This document shows, one piece after another, positions 1 through 7,881 of a DNA stretch of 37,734 nt. Made by a program: the position numbers and the translations under genes. Within the stretch, counting starts at the first letter, position 1; the number at the start of each line of letters is the position of its first letter. Origin of the DNA: Sulfurospirillum sp. UBA6810. GTDB lineage: Bacteria; Campylobacterota; Campylobacteria; Campylobacterales; Sulfurospirillaceae. Location: contig DKEY01000163.1 in NCBI GenBank assembly GCA_002469305.1, forward strand, positions 2,090 to 39,823, given 5' to 3'. The notes beneath the pieces are model-generated. The model was not told where the DNA came from. It saw only the letters and a program-made list of their open reading frames with translations, and made no database searches.

Positions 1-1406
1 AACCACCAAATATATCTCTCTTGTGTTGGATCAAGAGGAAATGATGGCGTTGGTTTGCCTGTCCAGTTAAACTCTGCTAACATAACTTTTCCAATATCTG
101 TAATTAATGGACACACGGTATAACCATCATATTTAGAGGTTAAAGGTTTTCCTTCCATTGCAGCAATAAGATTATCTACAAGTGCTTTATATTGTTTTCG
201 CACACTTCCCCCTGTTTTTCCCATTGGAACAGCAGCAATGTCTCCAATTGAGAAAACATTGGGATATTTAACATGTTGCAATGTCTCTTTATCCACAGGA
301 ACCCAACCTTTTGATGAACCCAATGGAGAATTTCCAATTTCATCAGGAGCTTTTTGAGGAGGAGTGATATGTAAGAAATCAAATTCCACTTGAACATCTT
401 CATTCTTTGTCACCATAGTATACTCTTCTAAATCTTGGTCATATTCACCTTTTTCTTTCCAGTGGTGATCAAATGTAGCAATTTTATTTTCTAAATCTAC
501 CCCAGTTAAATTGTGAGCATAATTCCATTTAAAATCTCTGTCTTTAAATTGTTGTAAAATGGCTTCATGATACTCAGGAACTCCAAACATTTTTCCACCA
601 TTTGGATAGAACGTCAATTCAGCATTGGCACGTGCTCCTGCTTCATTTAATCTTGCATTCGTTAAATACATAATTTTCTTTGGTGCTCCACCACATTTAA
701 TTGGTGTATTGGGATCAGTAAATACCCCTTTCACTTTTTTACCTGATTTCGCATCGTTCACAAATTTTTGCATATTGTTCCATGTTGCCACAGCCCCATC
801 AACAGTATAAATTGAACTTACTCCTGAATTGGCAAATGTATTTAACAATAAACTTGAATCTCCTAACGTATAAGCTTCACCAATAGCTTCAAGACCTTTA
901 ATTCGTCCAAAATCAAGTTTTAATCCTGCAGCAATTACTAAGAAATCATACGTGACGACTTCACCACTTTTGGTTGTCAATTTATTATTGTCTGGGTCAA
1001 ACTCTACTGCATAATCAGCGATAAGTTTTACCCCTTTTGGAAGATACTCATTGGTGTTATACATAATATCATCTTTAGTATATACACCTGAAGCAATCAA
1101 GGTATTCCCTGGTTGATATGAAACCGATTTTGGGTTTGGTTCAATAATCGTAATATCTGGATTTGATAAACTGTTTGTTAATCTAGCAGCTGTTGCAACA
1201 CCTGCTAATCCTCCACCAACGATAACAATTTTAGCTTTTACATCACTGGCTTGAGCCGATGTTGCTGCTTCAACTTCCGTTCCCCCTAACAAAAATGCAG
1301 CTGAGCCTAACCCTGCAACTTTTAAAGCATCTCTTCTTGATAAACCTTGCTTTTTAAGCTCGTTATCAAGTAACTCTAAAGAGTCGTTTAAATCTTTATT
1401 CATCAT
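1..1406 (-). CDS. Tat-exported FAD-dependent sulfide:quinone oxidoreductase-like protein (3' end outside window)
   Basis: The start ATG ATG (1406/1403) follows an AAAGGA box six bases upstream. Residues about 19-26 read SRRDALK, a twin-arginine motif, followed by a hydrophobic stretch (VAGLGSAAFLLGG) and an Ala-rich cleavage zone, so the protein is probably exported folded through Tat. The mature part begins with a dinucleotide-binding motif (IVIVGGGLAGVATAARL). Further on are two cysteine blocks typical of the SQR/flavocytochrome c family: TPIKCGGAPKKIMYLT and, near the visible end, YDGYTVCPLITDIGKVMLAE. The second block resembles the mitochondrial-type (type II) SQR. Such enzymes oxidise sulfide to sulfur or polysulfide and pass electrons to quinone or cytochrome c. 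The C-terminus runs off the window. A flavocytochrome c sulfide dehydrogenase flavin subunit is the main alternative; no cytochrome subunit is visible here. Confidence 0.8.
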   Translation of the reverse strand, partial: MMNKDLNDSLELLDNELKKQGLSRRDALKVAGLGSAAFLLGGTEVEAATSAQASDVKAKIVIVGGGLAGVATAARLTNSLSNPDITIIEPNPKSVSYQPGNTLIASGVYTKDDIMYNTNEYLPKGVKLIADYAVEFDPDNNKLTTKSGEVVTYDFLVIAAGLKLDFGRIKGLEAIGEAYTLGDSSLLLNTFANSGVSSIYTVDGAVATWNNMQKFVNDAKSGKKVKGVFTDPNTPIKCGGAPKKIMYLTNARLNEAGARANAELTFYPNGGKMFGVPEYHEAILQQFKDRDFKWNYAHNLTGVDLENKIATFDHHWKEKGEYDQDLEEYTMVTKNEDVQVEFDFLHITPPQKAPDEIGNSPLGSSKGWVPVDKETLQHVKYPNVFSIGDIAAVPMGKTGGSVRKQYKALVDNLIAAMEGKPLTSKYDGYTVCPLITDIGKVMLAEFNWTGKPTPSFPLDPTQERYIWW

Positions 1407-1532
1407 ACAATGTCCTTTACAAATAACTTTATATCGTAGGTTATCCAAAAAGAGATAATATAAAACTTAAGGTTTTCTTAATTGCTTTATTTTAATTATA
1501 AGCTTAGCTTATATATAATTTTGAATGGTTTT

Positions 1533-2144
1533 TTAATGGTTTTTGAGAATATTTTTGGCTTTTAAATAGTCTGATTTCGTATTCATATTTAAAAACTCTT
1601 CTTCATTGTCAAATTGAATTTTATGGGTATGACTTTGTTGAATTAAATAGCCAATCTTATGAATATCATTTGATAACATGGTATCTATTTTTGGAAGCAA
1701 AGATTTTGAAAAAACACCACATAAATGGTGATTTTTTTCTGTGGTACACGCCATTACTATGTCGTATTTAAAGGCACTTTCTATCATTGTTTGTATTGTT
1801 TTTACACTCACAAATGGAGTATCCACTGTCAATATAAACAGCTGTGAAGTGGTTACTTGTTCTAATACCGATTTTAGTGCCACTAAAGGAGAGTAGATAT
1901 TGGGATTATTGTCTAATAACACCCAAGGCGTTTGTGGTTCCAAAAAATCAAAGTTTGATGTTTTTGATGAGATAAACACATTATTAAACACCTCACGTAA
2001 GCGTTTATATTGAAACTCAATAAGAGAATTATCCTCTCCAAAAGGTAAATAGGTTTTATCCTCACCCATGCGAGAGCTTTTTCCTCCACATAAGATGACA
2101 ATAGGAAAATCATAAAAAGCAAGTGGTTGTTTTTTATTTCTCAC
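1533..2144 (-). CDS. mobA: Molybdenum cofactor guanylyltransferase MobA
   Basis: This 203-residue protein has the nucleotidyltransferase signature LCGGKSSRMGEDK at residues 18-30, with the GTP-binding glycine-rich loop and the following lysine. An acidic TVDTPF stretch in the middle fits the metal/GTP site of MobA. The family transfers GMP from GTP to molybdopterin to make the guanine-dinucleotide cofactor used by DMSO-reductase-type enzymes such as nitrate reductase and formate dehydrogenase. The length is normal for MobA. It starts 22 bases after the leuC stop on the same strand and is probably co-transcribed with it, although the two products are functionally unrelated. A gap of 126 bases follows before the Tat flavoprotein gene. 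Confidence 0.88.
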   Translation of the reverse strand: MRNKKQPLAFYDFPIVILCGGKSSRMGEDKTYLPFGEDNSLIEFQYKRLREVFNNVFISSKTSNFDFLEPQTPWVLLDNNPNIYSPLVALKSVLEQVTTSQLFILTVDTPFVSVKTIQTMIESAFKYDIVMACTTEKNHHLCGVFSKSLLPKIDTMLSNDIHKIGYLIQQSHTHKIQFDNEEEFLNMNTKSDYLKAKNILKNH

Positions 2145-2166
2145 CTCTTACTTCTCACTTTTTTGA

Positions 2167-3435
2167 CTATAAAGATCGAGGATCGGTAATATATCCTGAT
2201 ATTGCACTTGCAGCTGCTACAGCTGAATTGGCGAGATAGATTTTAGAGCTTCTTGAACCCATTCGTCCTACAAAGTTTCGATTGGTGGTTGAAATACAGA
2301 CTTCATTGTCACCCAAAATCCCCATATAACCCCCCAAACATGCTCCACACGTTGGATTTGAAACCACCGCACCTGCATCAACAAGGGTATCAATATATCC
2401 AGCTTTAGTTGCATCTCTTAAGATTTTTTGTGTTCCTGGTGTTAAAATAAGTCGCACATGTCGTGCCACTTTTTTACCTTTTAAAATTTCTGCTGCAACT
2501 TTAAAATCACTCAATCGCCCATTCGTACATGACCCAATAAAGACTTGATCAACTCTAATTTCATCGGCTACTGCTTGAGAAATTGAGTGACCATTGGATG
2601 GTAAAAAGGGATACGCAATCACAGGTTCTAATGAGGCCACATCAATTTCAATAACTTGACAATAATTGGCATCATCATCACTGTAATGAATTTTAGGTTC
2701 AGCGCGTAAACTCTCTCGTGAATCTAAAAACTCTTTGGTAATTTCATCGTAAGCAACAATTCCATTTTTAGCTCCCGCTTCAATCGCCATATTACAAAGA
2801 CTGAATCGGTCATCCATGCTTAAATACGCAATGGTATCGCCTGTAAACTCTAAGGCTTTATACAATGCCCCATCCACTCCTAAAATTCGAATGATTTCTA
2901 AAATTAAATCTTTTCCCGTAACATATTGTTTGGGTTTGCCTTTAAAGACCACTTTAATAGACTCTGGTACTTTAAACCAATTTCCCCCAGTAATCATTCC
3001 AAAAGAAATATCAGTACTTCCCATTCCCGTACTAAAAGCACCCAAGGCTCCATGAGTACAAGTATGTGAATCTGCACCAATAATCACATCTCCAGGTAAT
3101 ACCAACCCTTTTTCAGGTAAAAGAGCGTGTTCGATTCCCATATCTTTTTCATCAAAAAAGTGTTTGAGATTGTGTTTGTATGCAAAATCACGACTAATTT
3201 TTGCTTGGTTTGCGCTTGCTATATCTTTTGCAGGGATATAATGGTCCATGACGATAGAAAATCCATCTGGATTTGCTAACTCTTTTGCGCCACTCTCTTC
3301 AAAAGCACGGATAGAGATAGGTGTTGTTATATCGTTTCCGATTACCATATCTATCGGAGATTTGATGATATCCCCAGCTTTTACCTCTTTCCCAACATGT
3401 GCACTAAATATCTTTTCTGTTATAGTTTGACCCAT
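2167..3435 (-). CDS. leuC: 3-isopropylmalate dehydratase large subunit LeuC
   Basis: A 422-residue aconitase-superfamily protein. The three cysteines expected to bind the [4Fe-4S] cluster are visible: C303 in FIGSCTNGR, and C363 and C366 in NPTCGACLGG. The substrate/cluster motif GADSHTCTHGALGAFSTGMG lies at 120-139. Length and motifs match the two-subunit LeuC type found in many bacteria and archaea, which isomerises 2-isopropylmalate to 3-isopropylmalate in leucine synthesis. The start ATG is preceded by GAGGG. No leuD small subunit gene is in the window: the next gene downstream is mobA. Homoaconitase or a methylmalate dehydratase of the same subfamily cannot be excluded from sequence alone. 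Confidence 0.87.
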   Translation of the reverse strand: MGQTITEKIFSAHVGKEVKAGDIIKSPIDMVIGNDITTPISIRAFEESGAKELANPDGFSIVMDHYIPAKDIASANQAKISRDFAYKHNLKHFFDEKDMGIEHALLPEKGLVLPGDVIIGADSHTCTHGALGAFSTGMGSTDISFGMITGGNWFKVPESIKVVFKGKPKQYVTGKDLILEIIRILGVDGALYKALEFTGDTIAYLSMDDRFSLCNMAIEAGAKNGIVAYDEITKEFLDSRESLRAEPKIHYSDDDANYCQVIEIDVASLEPVIAYPFLPSNGHSISQAVADEIRVDQVFIGSCTNGRLSDFKVAAEILKGKKVARHVRLILTPGTQKILRDATKAGYIDTLVDAGAVVSNPTCGACLGGYMGILGDNEVCISTTNRNFVGRMGSRSSKIYLANSAVAAASAISGYITDPRSL

Positions 3436-3580
3436 TGTATTCCCTCAAATGCTGTTAATTAGGAGGATTTTACCTAAAAATTGTTTAAAAATAGGAAAAG
3501 GATTTGTAACAATCCATAAGGAAGTTCAACAATCCAGTATATCCGATGAGAGTTATATAAAAAAGAGATAAAGTAAAAAG

Positions 3581-3593
3581 TTGCAAAGTGCAA
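3581..3593. promoter_or_regulatory. Inverted repeat upstream of the restriction gene
   Basis: TTGCA-aag-TGCAA is a perfect 5-bp inverted repeat followed directly by a T-rich run. It sits about 30 bases before the TATAAT box of the endonuclease gene, near where a -35 element would be. It could be an operator for control of the restriction-modification genes or a weak terminator; nothing decides between these. Confidence 0.25.
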
Positions 3594-3621
3594 TATTTTT
3601 TTGCCTAAATTATTCTTTTGA

Positions 3622-3627
3622 TATAAT
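3622..3627 (+). promoter_or_regulatory. Predicted -10 box for the restriction-modification genes
   Basis: TATAAT in the context TTTTGATATAATACC, with a TTGCCT 15 bases upstream. The predicted transcription start is around 3633-3635. This makes an initiation at the first ATG (3640) almost leaderless and favours the ATG at 3658. Confidence 0.5.
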
Positions 3628-3657
3628 ACCTGTAAAATAATGAACAAAAGAGATATT

Positions 3658-4503
3658 ATGGCAAATGTATTAACTGCTTTTTATAACATCGTGAATAACT
3701 ATCAAACAAATATTCAACATGTCACTAATGGCTCAAATCGTGCCAACAACATGGGAGATGGCTTGGAAGAATATATAAAAGATGCTTTTGCTAACACTAT
3801 CAATGTAGCAGATGAACAAACTAGACTTGAGAAATTTGAACAAGTTTATTCATATAGTGGTAATAAAAACAATCCACCTGATTTGATACTCAAAAATAGT
3901 GATGCAATAGAGATAAAAAAACTAGAATCCCATAGTACAGCAATAGCACTCAATAGCTCATATCCTAAATCAAAAATTTACGCAAATAGCACGATGATAA
4001 CTACTGCTTGTAGGAGTTGTGAACAGTGGACTCAAAAAGATATGCTTTATGTAATAGGCAATGTTCCCAAAAATACAAACACCTTAAAATCATTATGGTT
4101 TGTCTATGGGGATTGTTTTTGTGCAGATAAAGAAATCTACGAAAGAATAAAAGATACTATTTCAAGCGGCATCACTTCTATACCTGATGTAGAATTTACA
4201 GATACAAATGAACTTGGCAAAGTCAAAAAAGTAGATCCTCTTGGAATAACAGACCTTAGAATCAGAGGTATGTGGCATATAGAAAATCCAATGAAGATAT
4301 TTGACTATATTTATCAATATGATAATGCAAAAGATTTTCAACTTATTTGGTTGATGAAAAAAGTAAAGTATGAATCAATGCCATTAGAAGATAGACAAAT
4401 AATAGGGAATTTGGAAAATGTAAATGTTAGTGATGTGAGGATAAAAAATCCGAATAATCCTGTTCAGCTGATGGATGGGAAGTTGTTAGTTTTTCAAATA
4501 TAA
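3658..4503 (+). CDS. Type II restriction endonuclease, NgoPII-like (GGCC family)
   Basis: The product resembles the NgoPII restriction endonuclease family, which cuts GGCC. Visible hallmarks are NMGDGLEEYIKDAFA in the N-terminal third and a PD-(D/E)xK active site: PD then EIK, in PPDLILKNSDAIEIKK at about residues 73-88. The partner methylase downstream is also NgoPII-like, which supports the call. An upstream in-frame ATG at 3640 would add six residues, but it lies only about six bases after the predicted transcription start and has no ribosome site. The ATG at 3658, with AAAAGAGA before it, is preferred and gives 281 residues. The specificity is inferred from the family, not proven. Confidence 0.75.
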   Translation: MANVLTAFYNIVNNYQTNIQHVTNGSNRANNMGDGLEEYIKDAFANTINVADEQTRLEKFEQVYSYSGNKNNPPDLILKNSDAIEIKKLESHSTAIALNSSYPKSKIYANSTMITTACRSCEQWTQKDMLYVIGNVPKNTNTLKSLWFVYGDCFCADKEIYERIKDTISSGITSIPDVEFTDTNELGKVKKVDPLGITDLRIRGMWHIENPMKIFDYIYQYDNAKDFQLIWLMKKVKYESMPLEDRQIIGNLENVNVSDVRIKNPNNPVQLMDGKLLVFQI

Positions 4504-4518
4504 ATCAAGGATTCTATC

Positions 4519-4649
4519 ATGTATCTTAAGCAAATTGTCATAAAAAATATAGCGATAATATTGGAGTTATTAATGAATCTAGCATTTAAGGAAAAGAAGA
4601 ATCCTAAATTATTAATTTTGGCTGAAGAAAATAAAAGAGGAAAAATATA

Positions 4650-4650
<1 letters not shown>
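4519..4650 (+). pseudogene. 43-codon relic of an AAA/SMC-like ATPase N-terminus between R and M genes
   Basis: A short open frame from ATG at 4519 to TAA at 4648-4650. It begins MYLKQIVIKNIAIILE and ends PKLLILAEENKRGKI. This has the layout of the N-terminus of an AAA ATPase: a beta strand of the type LKKIxIKNI, then PKPLILxGENGSGKT carrying the Walker A loop. Here the loop has decayed to EENKRGKI, so the glycine-rich P-loop is lost, and the frame stops at once. The stop overlaps the methylase start (TAATG), so translating the relic could still feed the methylase. The similarity is judged by eye on a short stretch; chance or a genuine small protein remain possible. Confidence 0.45.
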
Positions 4651-5666
<1,016 letters not shown>

Positions 5667-5737
5667 TTTAAGAAATACAGTAAAGAAATAGCTAAATATT
5701 TGAATTTTTATTATATAAAGTTGAGATGTATAAAAAA

Positions 5738-6457
5738 TTATTTATTTGTAATCATAAAAATCTTTTGTCCAAAGCTATGGAGTGTCTCTTCTTCGAGTCT
5801 TATTGCAAGTCCTGAGATGCCGATAGCTCCCAAAAATTGGTTGTTAGCGTTGAAGTAGGGAACGGCAAGAGATTTAAGTCCGTATTCGTGCTCTTCATTG
5901 CCGATGGCATAACCACGTTCACGGATGAGGTCTAGTTCTTTTTGGAGTTTTGTGATACTTGTAAGAGTTCTGTAAGTGTACTTTTTTAACTCCAGTGAAG
6001 ATATCTCTATATCTGAGAAAGCAAGGATAATTTTTCCAAAGGCATTTGTATGTAGAGGTAGATGTAGCCCCACAGAATCTCTTGTTTTAAGTACTCTATT
6101 TGATTTATCTACTTGGTTGAGAATCAACAGAGCATCGTCATCAAACACACCGATATAGGCTGCTTCATTTGTGAGGTAAAAGATCTCATCAAGAAGATTT
6201 TGTGTGTTTGTGAGTATCTTTTCACGGCTCTCTTTTTGTGTAGCGCTTTTCATAAAATCACTCAAAACAATCTCTTTAGAGTTCTCTTTGTACTCTATAA
6301 AATTTTCATTTATGAGGGTTGTGATGAGTCTGGACATCGTGCTTTTATCTATATCTAGTGTTTGACATAAGTAGTTGGCCGTCAGAGGTTTTTGAGACAT
6401 CATAATTAAACGCAAGATACTAAGACCTTTTGTTAAAGATTTATTTTGATTTTGCAT
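5738..6457 (-). CDS. IclR-family transcriptional regulator
   Basis: A 239-residue protein with the two IclR parts. The N-terminal winged helix-turn-helix (about 5-70) has KGLSILRLI followed by LTANYLCQTLDIDKSTMSRL. The C-terminal effector-binding domain (about 85-235) shows HLPLHTNAFGKIILAF and ERGYAIGNEEHEYGLKSLAV, ending in a GAIGISG block. IclR proteins bind small carboxylates or aromatics and usually control a divergent catabolic operon. Here the divergent genes are the CitE/acyl-CoA-ligase/mesaconyl-CoA-hydratase operon starting at 6741, so a dicarboxylate or CoA-pathway intermediate is the likely effector (inference). The gene is convergent with the methylase gene, 71 bases apart. Confidence 0.88.
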   Translation of the reverse strand: MQNQNKSLTKGLSILRLIMMSQKPLTANYLCQTLDIDKSTMSRLITTLINENFIEYKENSKEIVLSDFMKSATQKESREKILTNTQNLLDEIFYLTNEAAYIGVFDDDALLILNQVDKSNRVLKTRDSVGLHLPLHTNAFGKIILAFSDIEISSLELKKYTYRTLTSITKLQKELDLIRERGYAIGNEEHEYGLKSLAVPYFNANNQFLGAIGISGLAIRLEEETLHSFGQKIFMITNK

Positions 6458-6740
6458 CTTTTTACTCTGATTTTTTATTTATCTTATCATCTTTTTGTTA
6501 CTTTTTTGAAAAAGAGGATAAATTTTGTCATTTTTTCTTTTACTATCTAAGAGTAAGTGTGTGAAATTTTCTCACTATGTGAAACTCAAAAATTTGTAAT
6601 GCTTTAAAATGCCTATATATCAATGTTTCAATAATATATAAAAAAAAACTAAATTCAAATTATTATAAAAATCATATCTATTTTACTTTAATGTTTATGT
6701 GAAAAAATGGACGTAGAAATAAAAATATAAGGTATATATC
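6458..6740. promoter_or_regulatory. Divergent control region between iclR-type gene and the lyase operon
   Basis: A 283-base very AT-rich gap between divergent genes. It contains GTGAAATTTTCTCAC at 6561-6575, whose outer four bases on each side are complementary, followed at once by a second GTGAAA. This is a plausible IclR operator, but the centre is not symmetric. Several weak TATAAA/TTTAAT boxes lie between 6660 and 6710 and none is convincing. No open frame of note is present. Confidence 0.35.
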
Positions 6741-7871
6741 ATGGCAGCATTTGCAGATATATCTAGCCTAACAGCTAGTGATGACTTAACGCCTATCCTT
6801 GGAGGGTATTGGCCTGGGATTCAGATCTATTATCCACCTATCAAGTATAACCCACTTGATGGGACATATGAAAGCATAGAACAAGCAAAGTTTAGATTGC
6901 AAAAACATGCATACCAAACAAAAGCACATACTCTTTTGTTTGACTTAGAAGATGGGTGTCGCATGAAAGAGATGTCACGGGAACTTTTGGCTGAAGAGTT
7001 GCCAAAATTTCCAGAGCGTAACTTTCAAATAGCTATCCGTATCAACCCTTTTAGAACACAGGAATACGATGAGGATTTGAAGCTTATCAAGCAAATTCAC
7101 AAGTATATAGATGTTATCGTTTTAGCAAAAGCAGGAGAAGTTTATGGAGATGCAGAGATACGTGATCTCTCTTCGTGGCTTATCTCCATAGGAAGCAATC
7201 TAACAATCCAGCCTATCATCGAGCATCCAAAATCTTTACAGATAGCAGATAAACTCATGAGTCATTCTACTGTCAAACATGTGGTTTTTGGGATACATGA
7301 TTTTTCAAAGGCGATGGCTTACAAGATAACTCCTGAGGGATGGATAGATGAGCTTGAAACATTTTTTAACATCCTTACTATGGAAGCGAGGATAAAAGGC
7401 CGTGGTGTTATCGGTGGTGTTGAAGTTTTACTCACACCAAACTCACTGCCTGATAGTTGTTTGGAGAAAAAAGATATAAGAAGATGGCTTGATTTGCATG
7501 GAGATGATGCAAGTCGCCATGTCTATGCTCATGCCAAAAGAGAGACTTCTATGGGGCTTACAGGCAAGCAAGTTATCACTCCAAATCATATCAATATTTG
7601 TAAAGTGGCATTTACTCCATCTCCTGAAGAGATACAACACAATATCAATATCCTCCAAGCGGCACTTGAAGCTGATGCACTTTTGAGTGGTGCGATAAGG
7701 TTTGAGGGGGAGATGCTTGATCCTCCGATGTTTGGTAAATCGTTACAGAACATACTTAGAGCTTATGCACTGAAGAGTTTAAAAAAAGAGGATCAAGATT
7801 TTGCGATGCATGTTTTAAGCAAAATGCCAATTAATACTATAAAAGAAAATTGGCCTTATGGCCAACTCTAA
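6741..7871 (+). CDS. HpcH/HpaI (CitE-like) aldolase/lyase, first of three
   Basis: A 376-residue TIM-barrel protein of the HpcH/HpaI-CitE superfamily. Residues expected for substrate and metal binding are present: DLED at 68-71, R100 in AIRINPF, E161 in PIIEHPKSL, and D187 in VVFGIHDFSK. The family cleaves or forms C-C bonds in acyl-CoA esters such as malyl-CoA, beta-methylmalyl-CoA and citramalyl-CoA, usually with magnesium. The C-terminal half has KVAFTPSPEEI, the usual helix of CitE-like lyases. It is the first gene of the operon opposite the IclR regulator, and its stop overlaps the ribosome site of the next gene. It is longer than citrate lyase beta subunits (about 290) and lacks citrate lyase partner genes, so true citrate lyase is unlikely. 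The exact substrate cannot be read from the sequence. Confidence 0.75.
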   Translation: MAAFADISSLTASDDLTPILGGYWPGIQIYYPPIKYNPLDGTYESIEQAKFRLQKHAYQTKAHTLLFDLEDGCRMKEMSRELLAEELPKFPERNFQIAIRINPFRTQEYDEDLKLIKQIHKYIDVIVLAKAGEVYGDAEIRDLSSWLISIGSNLTIQPIIEHPKSLQIADKLMSHSTVKHVVFGIHDFSKAMAYKITPEGWIDELETFFNILTMEARIKGRGVIGGVEVLLTPNSLPDSCLEKKDIRRWLDLHGDDASRHVYAHAKRETSMGLTGKQVITPNHINICKVAFTPSPEEIQHNINILQAALEADALLSGAIRFEGEMLDPPMFGKSLQNILRAYALKSLKKEDQDFAMHVLSKMPINTIKENWPYGQL

Positions 7872-7881
7872 GGAGATAATC

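Noticed and set aside
3640..3657. First ATG of the restriction gene as the true start
   Set aside because: It lies about six bases after the predicted transcription start with no ribosome site; the ATG at 3658 has a purine-rich box and gives an N-terminus closer to the family.
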